From SIG607 sp045592625 (lineage in GTDB: Bacteria; Bacillota; Clostridia; Oscillospirales; Acutalibacteraceae), in assembly GCA_045592625.1 (NCBI GenBank), contig JAZNVC010000016.1:59077-123076 (forward strand): DNA of 64,000 nucleotides. The letters run 5' to 3'. The number at the start of each line of letters is the position of its first letter. The stretch's first letter is position 1. Made by a program: the position numbers and the translations under genes. Shown here in pieces: positions 50,965 to 59,581 of this stretch. The notes under the pieces were generated by a model. It saw only the letters and a list, made by a program, of their open reading frames with translations. It was not told the origin of the DNA and searched no databases.

Positions 50965-53355
50965 ATGAAAATTGCACTTAACACATTAAAATACTACGTT
51001 GATATAAATGTTGGCGTAGAAGAACTCTGTGATAAAATGGTAATGGCAGGTTTCGAGGTTGAATCTATCGAAAATCTCGCCGACAAAATGAGCAACGTTG
51101 TTGCAGCAAGAATCGTTTCTATTGCTCCTCACGAAAACAGTGACCATCTTCAGATTTGTCAGATGGATATAGGTGCAGAAGAAACGGTACAAATCGTTAC
51201 AGGTGCACAAAACGTTTTTGAGGGTGCTTTGGTACCTGCCGCCTTACACGATTCATATCTTCCCGACGGCACACATATAACCAAAGGGAAACTTCGCGGT
51301 GTTGAATCTCGCGGTATGCTTTGTTCGGGTGCCGAATTAGAACTTACAGATGCCGACTACGAGGGAGCAAGTGTAAACGGAATTCTTATCTTAAAGGATG
51401 AATATAAAGTAGGCACCGATATGCGTGATATTTTAGGTTTTAACGACTACGTTATAGACTTTAAGATTACCGCTAACCGACCTGACTGCAACTCTATAAT
51501 CGGTGTTGCAAAGGAGGTAAGCGTAGTACTGGGCGTACCCTTTAAAATGCCCGACTCCTCCTATAAAACAGTAGGCGAAGACATTAATGACTATATTAAA
51601 ATCGACATTGAAAATTATGACCTTTGTCCTCGTTATATGGGCAGATACGTTAAAAACTTACGTGTAAAAGAATCGCCCCAGTGGTTAAAGCAGGTTCTTA
51701 AAACCTGTGGTATGCGTCCCATTAACAACATTGTTGACATTACCAACTTCGTTATGCTGGAAACGGGTCAGCCTATGCATGCATTTAATTATAACGACCT
51801 TGCTGATAAGCACATTATTGTGAGAAATGCAAAAAGCGGGGAGTTTATTCAGACTCTTGACGAAAAGGTTCACAGTCTTACCCCCGAAATGCTTGTTATT
51901 GCCGACGGCAAAAAACCATCTTGCCTTGCAGGTATTATGGGCGGTCTTGAAAGTGAAATCACCGACAGCACCACCGATTTATTCCTTGAATCCGCTAAGT
52001 TTAAACGTGACAATGTAAGAAAAACAGCCAGAGCTCTTGGTATCCGTACCGAATCCTCAGGCAGATTCGAAAAAGGTATTGATATAAATAATGTAGCTTT
52101 TGCTATGGACAGAGCCTTAAATCTTATCAACACCCTTGATGCCGGTGATATCGTTGACGGTGTTATTGATAAAAACATGTGTCTACCCGAAAACAGAACT
52201 CTCACCTGCACCACCGATTCTGTTAACGCACTTTTAGGTCTTACTATTGCTGATAGCGAAATGGTAAGAATTCTTAACGCTTTAGGACTTAATACTACCC
52301 TTCAAGGTAAAACTCTTACAGTAAGCGTTCCTTCTATTCGCGACGATATTGAAGGCAGAGCAGATTTAGCAGAAGAAATTATGCGAATTTACGGTTATGA
52401 CCATATTGTCAGCACTCCTATGACAGGTGCTGTAAGACGTGGCAGAAAACTCCCTGAGCGCATTAAGAGCGACCTTATTAAATCTGCTATGATAAGTATG
52501 GGTGCAAACGAAATTACTACCTATTCCTTTATTTCTTCTAAAGCTCTGGACAATTTGAATCTTAGTGAAGATGATGAAAGAAGAAAGGCTGTTAAGCTCT
52601 TAAATCCCCTGGGCGATGAATATTCTACTATGCGTACTCAACTTATTACCAGTATGCTTACCGTTCTTTCTACTAACTTTAACAGAAAAATAGCTGACGT
52701 AAGATTTTTTGAAATCAGCAAGAGATTCATTCCCCTTGCTCTCCCGTTAGAAGACGCTCCTATGGAAATTCCCACAATGTCTATCGGTATGTACGGAAGC
52801 GATGAAGATTTCTTCACACTTAAAGGTATAGTAGAAGAAATTATTGCACTCTTTAAAAAGACCGCAAAATTCAGTAAGAGCAATGAAGTGTTTTTACACC
52901 CCGGACGTCAGGCAAATGCTTTTATTGACGGCGAACAAATTGCCGTTTTAGGTGAAGTTCATCCCGACGTTCTTAAAAACTATGATATAGGCACTCGTGC
53001 TTACGTTGCAGAAATTCAGGTTGATAAACTTTTTGCAATAGTGCCCGAAAAGACTATTTATAAACCGCTGCCCAAGTTCCCTGCCGTTACCCGTGACTTT
53101 GCTTTCCTTTGCGATATAGAACTTCCCGTAGGCACTTTGCAGGACATTATGAGGGATGCCGCAGGCAAGCTTTGCGAGGACGTTACACTATTTGACGTTT
53201 ACGTAGGAAACCAGATTCCCGAGGGCAAAAAGAGTGTAGCATTCAGCGTAACCCTAAGGTCTCTTGAAGCAACCCTTACCGACGAGCAGATTGACGCAGC
53301 CGTTAAGCGTATTTTAAAGAAACTTGAGGCAAACGGTGCAACACTTAGAATGTAA
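50965..53355 (+). CDS. pheT: Phenylalanyl-tRNA synthetase beta subunit
   Basis: 796 residues: N-terminal EMAP-type tRNA-binding domain (VVAARIVSIAPHENSDHLQIC), B3/B4 editing domain, B5 domains, and a C-terminal ferredoxin-like anticodon domain (FPAVTRDFAFLCDIELPVG). It forms the heterotetramer with PheS and edits Tyr-tRNA(Phe). It lies 18 bases after pheS with AAAGGAG. Length is normal. Confidence 0.97.
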   Translation: MKIALNTLKYYVDINVGVEELCDKMVMAGFEVESIENLADKMSNVVAARIVSIAPHENSDHLQICQMDIGAEETVQIVTGAQNVFEGALVPAALHDSYLPDGTHITKGKLRGVESRGMLCSGAELELTDADYEGASVNGILILKDEYKVGTDMRDILGFNDYVIDFKITANRPDCNSIIGVAKEVSVVLGVPFKMPDSSYKTVGEDINDYIKIDIENYDLCPRYMGRYVKNLRVKESPQWLKQVLKTCGMRPINNIVDITNFVMLETGQPMHAFNYNDLADKHIIVRNAKSGEFIQTLDEKVHSLTPEMLVIADGKKPSCLAGIMGGLESEITDSTTDLFLESAKFKRDNVRKTARALGIRTESSGRFEKGIDINNVAFAMDRALNLINTLDAGDIVDGVIDKNMCLPENRTLTCTTDSVNALLGLTIADSEMVRILNALGLNTTLQGKTLTVSVPSIRDDIEGRADLAEEIMRIYGYDHIVSTPMTGAVRRGRKLPERIKSDLIKSAMISMGANEITTYSFISSKALDNLNLSEDDERRKAVKLLNPLGDEYSTMRTQLITSMLTVLSTNFNRKIADVRFFEISKRFIPLALPLEDAPMEIPTMSIGMYGSDEDFFTLKGIVEEIIALFKKTAKFSKSNEVFLHPGRQANAFIDGEQIAVLGEVHPDVLKNYDIGTRAYVAEIQVDKLFAIVPEKTIYKPLPKFPAVTRDFAFLCDIELPVGTLQDIMRDAAGKLCEDVTLFDVYVGNQIPEGKKSVAFSVTLRSLEATLTDEQIDAAVKRILKKLEANGATLRM

Positions 53356-53377
53356 TTTGTATTAACAAAAAATTTAC

Positions 53378-53406
53378 TTGTACTTTTTTAAAGAATGGTG
53401 TAATAT
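53378..53406 (+). promoter_or_regulatory. Promoter of ireB
   Basis: TTGTAC (53378-53383), 17 bases, TAATAT (53401-53406). Confidence 0.65.
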
Positions 53407-53427
53407 ATTATCAAAGAGGTGTTAAAA

Positions 53428-53673
53428 ATGATTGATAAGACTATGGAATTTTCCCTTATAAATGAAGAGGAAATGGAAAACCGCAAAATAATACTGCAGG
53501 TTTATGAAGCACTTAAAGAAAAGGGTTATAATCCCATCAATCAGATAGTTGGGTACATTCTTTCGGAAGACCCGACCTACATCACCACGCACAACAATGC
53601 GAGAAACCTGATAAGACGTATTGATCGTGACACCCTGCTTCAAAATCTTGTAAAATATTATATTGCCGAGTAA
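53428..53673 (+). CDS. ireB: IreB family regulatory phosphoprotein (UPF0297)
   Basis: 81 residues. VYEALKEKGYNPINQIVGYILSEDPTYITTHNNAR, seen as GYNPINQIVGYILSEDPTYI, is the UPF0297 signature, with the Thr pair (TYITTHNNAR) that IreK-type Ser/Thr kinases phosphorylate in Enterococcus. IreB modulates cell-envelope stress and cephalosporin resistance there. The usual neighbours (ruvX, DUF1292) are not adjacent here. ATG 53428 follows AGAGGTG; it is preferred over a start nine bases upstream. A terminator follows. Confidence 0.93.
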   Translation: MIDKTMEFSLINEEEMENRKIILQVYEALKEKGYNPINQIVGYILSEDPTYITTHNNARNLIRRIDRDTLLQNLVKYYIAE

Positions 53674-53687
53674 ATCTTAACTGCTGT

Positions 53688-53727
53688 CCACTGAGGCACC
53701 TTTCGTAAGGAAGGTGCCTCAGTTTTA
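53688..53727 (+). terminator. Terminator of ireB
   Basis: CTGAGGCACCTT and AAGGTGCCTCAG with a short loop, then TTTTATT. Confidence 0.9.
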
Positions 53728-53850
53728 TTCGCCTTGGGGCGAGTGATATTGCTTTGCAGTGTTATTCGGCTGACGCCGAGTGGTATTGCCTTCGGCAGTT
53801 TAAGTGCGAATAAAATATCACTAAAACCGCAGGTTTTAATATCATTTTTG
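53723..53850. repeat. Hairpin-rich TGATATT repeat cluster
   Basis: Outer inverted repeat TTTTATTCGC (53723-53732) and GCGAATAAAA (53806-53815). Between them are mini-hairpins CGCC/GGCG, CGGC/GCCG and GCC/GGC, spaced by variants of GTGATATT; AAAACC/GGTTTT lies just outside. It is non-coding and resembles hairpin modules found in many gut Clostridia. The rest of 53674-53902 holds only this, the ireB terminator, and the possible start of the DUF4367 remnant. Confidence 0.7.
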
Positions 53851-54262
53851 CCAACGGGTTAAAAGCTTTGTCATTGAAACATTTGAAAAATTTTCGATAG
53901 TTATGTTTAACGATAATTTAAATACTATGGCAGAAATCAAAGAATATCACTCCCCTTCTTACATTCCAAAAGGATATGAAATTTCACAAGTTGAAAAAGG
54001 GGAAATTGATAATTTTATTTTATATAAAAATAATAATGGCTCTGAAATTCATTTTACTCAAATGTGTCTTAACTACCAACAATCATATATAGATACACAT
54101 AATTGCATTATAGAAGAAATTGATAAATATTTATTTATACGAAAAGAAAGCTCCAATCGAAATGCAATATATTTTTCTGATAAAGACTATTCTTATGAAA
54201 TAGTTTCTTTTGGGGATTTAGATAAAGAAGAACTACTGAAAATTGCAGAATCAGTTAAGTAG
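53840..54262 (+). pseudogene. DUF4367-domain remnant
   Basis: An ATG at 53903 gives 119 residues matching the C-terminal part of DUF4367 proteins (SPSYIPKGYEISQVEKGE, FLYKNNNGSEIHFTQ-like FILYKNNNGSEIHFTQ, YSYEIVSFGDLDKEELLKIAESV). DUF4367 normally sits outside the membrane behind a helix and an anti-sigma-like N-terminus; both are absent. There is no ribosome binding site at 53903, and the frame stays open back to 53840, where it runs into the hairpin cluster. I read it as the 3' end of a gene cut by that repeat; expression as a small cytoplasmic protein is possible but unsupported. Confidence 0.6.
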
Positions 54263-54326
54263 AAAACTAAATAGTCACAGCCTATAAAAGCAGAGTTTTC
54301 CATAGAAAAATCTCTGTTTTTTATTC

Positions 54327-54355
54327 TTGAACTTAATGAATGGTTGTAGTATAAT
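54327..54355 (+). promoter_or_regulatory. Promoter of the yhaM-trmK-rqcH genes
   Basis: TTGAAC (54327-54332), 17 bases, TATAAT (54350-54355). Confidence 0.78.
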
Positions 54356-54385
54356 GTAATAAATAAAACTAAAGAGGAAACGACT

Positions 54386-55366
54386 ATGAATTTTAATCCT
54401 GTTGGTGAGGGTAAAAATCTTGTGGAAGGTTTTTGCCTTATAAAAAGTATAGATAAAAAAACCTCAACTAAAGGTGATACATATCTTGATATGATGCTAA
54501 GCGACAGCGAGGGCGAAATTAACGCTAAGTTGTGGAATTATAATGAAAACGCACACGGTGTATATGATGCAAATTCTCTGGTTAAAATAAGAGGAAGCAT
54601 ATCCCCTTATAACGGTGTTGACCAGTTAAGAATTGAACGTATCCGTCCTGTTAACGATAACGACGGCATTAAAATCGAAGACTACGTGAAATCTGCCGAG
54701 TATGACTGCTCTGCTATGTACGACGAACTTTTCAGTATTGCAAACAATTTTGTTGATAAAGAGCTTTCCTTATTGGTTACTACCATTTTAAACGACAGAA
54801 GACTTGCTCTTTTATACTGGCCTGCCGCCTTTAAACTTCATCACGCAATACGTGGCGGACTTTTAATGCACACTCTTTCCATTGTTCGTTTATGCAAAAG
54901 CATTTGCACTATTTATCCCTTTGTTAACGAAGAACTGCTGATTTGCGGTGCAATACTTCATGATATAGCAAAAACCGAAGAATTTGAGGTTGCCGACAGC
55001 GGTATTGCTACAGGCTACAGCGTAAAAGGTAATCTTATAGGTCATTTAGCCGAAGGTGCCATAATTGTTAGAGAAACTGCCATAAAAACGGGAGTCAGCG
55101 AAGAAACCTCTTTGCTTTTAGAGCATATGCTTTTATCCCACCACGGCGACCCCGAATTTGGTGCAGCAGTAAGACCTATGTTTATAGAAGCTGAAATTTT
55201 AAGCCAACTCGATATGCTTGATGCACGTATTTACGAGATGAAGGAAGCTGCCAGTGGCGTAGAGGTTGGCGAATTTACAGGCAGGCTTTGGTCTATGGAT
55301 AACAGAAAGCTTTATAATCACGGAAAAAGCGATTTAACAAAACCAACAATATTATTTAACAAATAA
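54386..55366 (+). CDS. yhaM: 3'-5' exoribonuclease, YhaM family
   Basis: 326 residues: an N-terminal OB fold (GFCLIKSIDKKTSTKGDTYLDMML, SLVKIRGSISPYNGVDQLRI) and a C-terminal HD hydrolase domain with HAIRGGLLMHTLS and CGAILHDIAKTEEFEV. This is the Firmicutes YhaM architecture, a cytoplasmic 3'-5' exonuclease active on RNA and DNA. AGAGGAAACG precedes the ATG. It is first of a close run with DUF1858, trmK and rqcH. Confidence 0.92.
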   Translation: MNFNPVGEGKNLVEGFCLIKSIDKKTSTKGDTYLDMMLSDSEGEINAKLWNYNENAHGVYDANSLVKIRGSISPYNGVDQLRIERIRPVNDNDGIKIEDYVKSAEYDCSAMYDELFSIANNFVDKELSLLVTTILNDRRLALLYWPAAFKLHHAIRGGLLMHTLSIVRLCKSICTIYPFVNEELLICGAILHDIAKTEEFEVADSGIATGYSVKGNLIGHLAEGAIIVRETAIKTGVSEETSLLLEHMLLSHHGDPEFGAAVRPMFIEAEILSQLDMLDARIYEMKEAASGVEVGEFTGRLWSMDNRKLYNHGKSDLTKPTILFNK

Positions 55367-55382
55367 AGGAAGGTAATTAACT

Positions 55383-55583
55383 ATGAAAATCACAAAAGAT
55401 ATGCTTATTGGCGACGTACTTGATATTGATACCGGTTGTGCTGAATATTTCTTTGAAATAGGTATGCACTGTCTTGGCTGCCCTGCTTCAAGAGGCGAAT
55501 CTATCGAACAGGCTTGTGCTGTTCATAACACCGACTGTGATGCTTTAGTTGCAAAACTTAACGAGTATTTCAGGGATAAATAA
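55383..55583 (+). CDS. DUF1858 redox-disulfide domain protein
   Basis: 66 residues, almost entirely one DUF1858 domain: MLIGDVLDIDTGCAEYFFEIG then MHCLGCPASRGESIEQAC with the paired Cys in HCLGCP. Members are linked with hybrid-cluster and other redox proteins and may carry a disulfide or metal. GGAAGG precedes the ATG. It abuts trmK directly (its stop is followed at once by the next ATG). Confidence 0.9.
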   Translation: MKITKDMLIGDVLDIDTGCAEYFFEIGMHCLGCPASRGESIEQACAVHNTDCDALVAKLNEYFRDK

Positions 55584-56261
55584 ATGCGCGGCCTTTCCAA
55601 GCGTTTACAGGTAATATTTGACCTTGTACCGATGTCATCAACAGTTGCTGACATCGGTACTGACCACGCATATCTGCCTATTGCACTGTCAATCAGCGGT
55701 AAAGTAAAAAAGGTCATTGCCTGTGACATCAACGAAAGCCCTTTAAAAAAGGCGAAAGAAAACATTCAGAAGGTAAAGGAAGCAAATATTGAATTAAGAC
55801 TTGGGGACGGCATTTCTCCCCTAAACGTAAAGGAAGCCGACACCATAATTATAGCGGGAATGGGCGGAGACGTTATCTGTCACATTTTATCCTCTTGCCA
55901 TTGGATAAAAAATCCTGACCTGCTATTTTTGCTTCAGCCTATGACCAGTGCCGAACTATTGCGTTCATTTTTAACAGACAATCTTTTCGAAATTGAAAAA
56001 GAGGTTCCCGTAAGCGATGCTTCAAAGATTTATTCGGTTATAGTTGCACGTTTCACGGGTGTAGAGAAAACGTATAAAAAGGGTTATGAATTTGTCGGCG
56101 AAGTCTCTCCTAAAAGCAAGGACGGCTTACTTTATATCGAAAAACAACACAAAAGAATAAGCGAATGTTTAAATAACATAAAAACTATTGAAACCAAAGC
56201 TGACGAAACTAAAAACCTTACCGAAATTTTAAGTTATATAGAAAGTATTATGGAGAAATAA
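55584..56261 (+). CDS. trmK: tRNA (adenine(22)-N(1))-methyltransferase TrmK
   Basis: 225 residues: SAM-binding Rossmann domain with VADIGTDHAYLPIALS, ACDINESPLKKA, LRLGDGISPL and the TrmK motif IIIAGMGGDVICHIL, then a helical coiled-coil C-terminus. The enzyme methylates A22 of tRNA in Firmicutes. It starts immediately after the DUF1858 stop and ends two bases before rqcH. Confidence 0.92.
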   Translation: MRGLSKRLQVIFDLVPMSSTVADIGTDHAYLPIALSISGKVKKVIACDINESPLKKAKENIQKVKEANIELRLGDGISPLNVKEADTIIIAGMGGDVICHILSSCHWIKNPDLLFLLQPMTSAELLRSFLTDNLFEIEKEVPVSDASKIYSVIVARFTGVEKTYKKGYEFVGEVSPKSKDGLLYIEKQHKRISECLNNIKTIETKADETKNLTEILSYIESIMEK

Positions 56262-56262
56262 T

Positions 56263-58002
56263 ATGTCTCTTGACGGAGCTTTTTTAAGCAAAATTAAAAA
56301 CGAACTTGGGTTTTACATCGGTGCACATCTTGATAAAATTTACCAGCCATCCAAAGATGAGCTGGTGTTTTTGTTACGCTCTAAAGAGGGTACGGCACGT
56401 CTTTTGCTATCATGCCGTCAAGGCAGTGCAAGGGTTCATTTCACCTCATTTAAGCCTGATAATCCACCCTCTCCGCCAATGTTTTGTATGTTGCTTAGAA
56501 AATATCTTTCCTCTGCCCGACTGGTTTCGGTTGGGCAAACAGGACTTGAGAGGGTACTTACACTTACATTTTCTTCGCTTAATGAAATGGGCGACGTAAT
56601 CTATCCCAAGGTCATTTGCGAACTTATAGGAAGTCAGCCCAATATAATACTTACCGATTCCGACTATGTAATTCTTGATGCAGTCAGACGAAGCGACATA
56701 GAAACAAGTTTAAGAATTATTCAGCCAGGTGCTCGTTACGTTGCACCCAATGCCCCCGAAAAACTTAATATTTTATCGGTTAAAACCGATATTATAACAA
56801 GAAATATTTTAAATAAGGAAAACCTTACCCTTTCGGATGCAGTTTTAGATACCATTGAAGGAATTTCTCCGTTGGTTGCAAGAGAAATCGCTTTAAAAGT
56901 AGCAAACGACTACGCAAAACCCGTCTCTGTTTTAACAGACGGTGAAAAAATGAATATTACCGGCGTACTTAACGGCATTTTGCAGGATATTAAAGAAAAT
57001 AACAAGCCCTATCTTTTAACCGATAAAAACGGTATGCCAAAGGAGTTTTCCTTTACAGAAATTACTCAATACAGCCCTCAGTTTAAGAGCGAATTATTAG
57101 GTTCCTTCAGCGAAACTCTTGATGCTTTTTATCAAAGAAAGGAAAATGCGGAAAGAATTCGCCGAGCTGCAGGAGATATTTATAAACTGCTTACTGTTCT
57201 TATGCAAAGAACTCAGCGAAAAACTCAGCTTAGAAAAAAAGATTTAGCTAAATGTGCCGACAGAGAAAAATACAGGATTTACGGAGAACTTATTAAAGCA
57301 AATCTTTACTGCATAAATTCGGGAAGCAAAAGTGTTACTTTAAGTAACTACTACGACGAAAATCTTGCCGAAATAGTTATTCCTCTCGACCCTGCCATTT
57401 CCCCTGCCGCAAATGCAGATAAATATTTTAAAGAGTACAAAAAATCCTATACTGCAGAAAAAATGCTTTTGGGTCTTATTAAAGAAGACCAAAAAGACCT
57501 TATTTATTTTGAAAGCGTACTTGATGCACTAAGTCGTGCAGAAACCCTTTCAGAGCTCAGTGACATAAGAGAGGAACTTATTGAAGCAGGTGTTCTGCAT
57601 ATTTCCTCAAAACAGAAAAAAGTAAAAACAAACGATACCTTTAGGGAGTATCTTTCACCAAACGGCAATAAAATTCTTGTTGGAAAAAACAACAAGCAAA
57701 ACGACATACTCACCCTTAAATTTTCCAGCAAAACAGATATATGGTTTCATACAAAAAATATTCCCGGAAGCCATACCGTTTTAATTTGCAATAATGGTGA
57801 GGTAACCAAAGAAGAACTGATTTTTGCCGCTTCCATTGCCGCATATCATTCAAAGGCACAAAATTCTTCATCGGTACCTGTTGATTACACATTAATAAAA
57901 TATGTAAAAAAGCCAAACGGTGCAAAACCGGGTATGGTTATTTACAGTAAAGAAAAAACCTTGTTTGTCACTCCGAATTTGCCTAACGGTGAAACCATTT
58001 AA
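56263..58002 (+). CDS. rqcH: Rqc2/RqcH homologue, NFACT family
   Basis: 579 residues. NFACT-N with ELVFLLRSKEGTARLLLSC and PPMFCMLLRKYLSSARL, helix-hairpin-helix middle, coiled coil, and NFACT-R/DUF814 C-terminus with KTDIWFHTKNIPGSHTVL and PVDYTLIKYVKKPNGAKPGMV, seen as DYTLIKYVKKPNGAKPG. RqcH adds C-terminal poly-Ala tails to nascent chains on stalled 50S subunits and marks them for decay. Older annotations call it fibronectin-binding protein. Length is normal. Confidence 0.95.
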   Translation: MSLDGAFLSKIKNELGFYIGAHLDKIYQPSKDELVFLLRSKEGTARLLLSCRQGSARVHFTSFKPDNPPSPPMFCMLLRKYLSSARLVSVGQTGLERVLTLTFSSLNEMGDVIYPKVICELIGSQPNIILTDSDYVILDAVRRSDIETSLRIIQPGARYVAPNAPEKLNILSVKTDIITRNILNKENLTLSDAVLDTIEGISPLVAREIALKVANDYAKPVSVLTDGEKMNITGVLNGILQDIKENNKPYLLTDKNGMPKEFSFTEITQYSPQFKSELLGSFSETLDAFYQRKENAERIRRAAGDIYKLLTVLMQRTQRKTQLRKKDLAKCADREKYRIYGELIKANLYCINSGSKSVTLSNYYDENLAEIVIPLDPAISPAANADKYFKEYKKSYTAEKMLLGLIKEDQKDLIYFESVLDALSRAETLSELSDIREELIEAGVLHISSKQKKVKTNDTFREYLSPNGNKILVGKNNKQNDILTLKFSSKTDIWFHTKNIPGSHTVLICNNGEVTKEELIFAASIAAYHSKAQNSSSVPVDYTLIKYVKKPNGAKPGMVIYSKEKTLFVTPNLPNGETI

Positions 58003-58008
58003 TTAAAC

Positions 58009-58037
58009 TTGACTAAACAGTTTTATTGTTGTATAAT
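58009..58037 (+). promoter_or_regulatory. Promoter of the capsule-regulation operon
   Basis: TTGACT (58009-58014), 17 bases, TATAAT (58032-58037). Confidence 0.82.
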
Positions 58038-58078
58038 GAATTATATATGTAAAGTATTTTTAAGAACGGAGTAGAAAT

Positions 58079-58810
58079 ATGAACGAAATATCATTATCCT
58101 CGATTATTTCAATTATTTTGCACCGTATATGGTTGGTAATAATAGTTGCCGTACTCTGTGCCGCTTTAGCGTTCGGTTACTGCAAATATGTTGCTACACC
58201 CGTATATAGTGCAAGAGCCTCTATCCTTATTACTAACGGCGGTCTTATTACCGACAACCGTGACGATTCCATTCAAACCAACGATTTGTCAGCATCTATT
58301 TATCTTGTTGATACCTGTGTAGATATTCTTAAATCTCAAGGTATTTATCAAAATCTTTCTGCCGCTATCGGCGAGAAATACTCTTTCTCACAGTTAAAAG
58401 GTGCCTTCAGTATTTCAAAAAGAAATGATGAAAATCTTTTTATTGACATATCATTTAAAAGCACCAATCCCGAAGAAGCAATGCTTATAGTAAACACATT
58501 TACCCAGCTTTGTCCGGACTATATGGCAGACAAACTTCCTCCCGTAACGGTTGAAGTTATGGATAAGGCGTATGGTTCTTCTATGGTTTATCCCAGTACT
58601 ATAAGCTCAACCTTTATCATAGGGTTCTTAGGTGCAGTTGCAACCTGTCTTCTTTTAGTTCTATTTGCTTCTCTTGATCAAACTATTAAGAGTGAAGAGG
58701 ATTTCGTTGAAACCTTTGCCATTCCCGTGCTTGGTGCAGTTCCCGATTTTGACAACAGCCCCACCTATGCATATCGTGCCAAAACGGGCAGCATTTCTAC
58801 AGGAGGTTAA
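58079..58810 (+). CDS. Capsular polysaccharide co-polymerase / kinase modulator (Wzz/CapA/YveK family)
   Basis: 243 residues, two membrane helices (about 15-37 and 178-200) around an external alpha/beta Wzz domain (YSARASILITNGG, SKRNDENLFIDISFKSTNPE, cut to DENLFIDISFKSTNP). In Firmicutes such proteins activate the separate BY-kinase through their C-terminal cytoplasmic tail (here about 40 residues) and set polymer length. The kinase gene starts five bases later. No polymerase or flippase genes are nearby. Confidence 0.9.
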   Translation: MNEISLSSIISIILHRIWLVIIVAVLCAALAFGYCKYVATPVYSARASILITNGGLITDNRDDSIQTNDLSASIYLVDTCVDILKSQGIYQNLSAAIGEKYSFSQLKGAFSISKRNDENLFIDISFKSTNPEEAMLIVNTFTQLCPDYMADKLPPVTVEVMDKAYGSSMVYPSTISSTFIIGFLGAVATCLLLVLFASLDQTIKSEEDFVETFAIPVLGAVPDFDNSPTYAYRAKTGSISTGG

Positions 58811-58815
58811 AGAAA

Positions 58816-59532
58816 ATGGATAATCAAAACATTCAAACTTCCGAAAATAAAATAACTTCAAAAAAGGTTCCATTTGCAGTTGTTGAAGCATACAAAACAA
58901 TACGAACCAATCTGTCTTTTTCACTTCCCGCTACTGGAAATAAGTCTTTTGTTATTTCAAGTTCTGTTCCAAGCGAAGGAAAATCCACAACTGCCGTAAA
59001 CGTAGCCGTTGCTTTTTCACAGCTTGGAAAAGACGTTCTGCTTATTGATGCCGACCTTCGCCGTCCTTCTATTCATAAGAAATTAAAGCTCGTTAACACA
59101 AAAGGTCTTTACTCCATTCTTTCGGCATCATGTGCCTTTGATGATTGTGTTCAGAAGGTAAGTAAAAACCTCGATGTGCTTACGTCCGGTCCTCTGCCAT
59201 CTAACCCCATTGAACTTATTGAGTCCCCCGCTCTTGCAGATTTACTTGAGAAGTTAAAAGAGCACTATGAGTATATAATTTTTGACTCTACGCCTATTAA
59301 TATAGTTTCGGACGTAATTTCTCTTGCTCCCAAAACCGACGGACTTGTTCTTGTGGTTAAGGAAGGCAGTACAAGAAAAGACGACGTACGCAGGGCACTC
59401 GCCGCTTGTAAGTTTGCTAATATTCGTGTCTTAGGCACTATTATTAACGATGTTAATTCGAAAAATTCCGGAAAGTACGCTTACAGAAAATACCGTTCTG
59501 CTTACCGTTACAAATACCAGTACAAGTATTAA
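58816..59532 (+). CDS. Bacterial tyrosine kinase (CpsD/CapB/YwqD family)
   Basis: 238 residues: Walker A SSVPSEGKSTTAVNVA, Walker A' VLLIDADLRRPSIH, Walker B YIIFDSTPI. The C-terminus is a tyrosine cluster with eight Tyr in the last 19 residues (KYAYRKYRSAYRYKYQYKY). BY-kinases autophosphorylate this cluster and control polysaccharide synthesis. It follows its modulator by five bases. A terminator hairpin lies between it and the phosphatase gene. Confidence 0.95.
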   Translation: MDNQNIQTSENKITSKKVPFAVVEAYKTIRTNLSFSLPATGNKSFVISSSVPSEGKSTTAVNVAVAFSQLGKDVLLIDADLRRPSIHKKLKLVNTKGLYSILSASCAFDDCVQKVSKNLDVLTSGPLPSNPIELIESPALADLLEKLKEHYEYIIFDSTPINIVSDVISLAPKTDGLVLVVKEGSTRKDDVRRALAACKFANIRVLGTIINDVNSKNSGKYAYRKYRSAYRYKYQYKY

Positions 59533-59538
59533 TTTTTC

Positions 59539-59572
59539 ATCCGGCGTAGATTTTTTTACGTCGGATTTTTTT
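59539..59572 (+). terminator. Intra-operon terminator between BY-kinase and phosphatase genes
   Basis: ATCCGGCGTA (59539-59548) and TACGTCGGAT (59557-59566), one G-T pair, then seven T. It ends ten bases before the phosphatase ATG. Confidence 0.82.
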
Positions 59573-59581
59573 GGAGACATT

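Noticed and set aside
53723..53850. Possible CRISPR array
   Set aside because: Modules are short, variable hairpins without equal-length spacers or cas genes.
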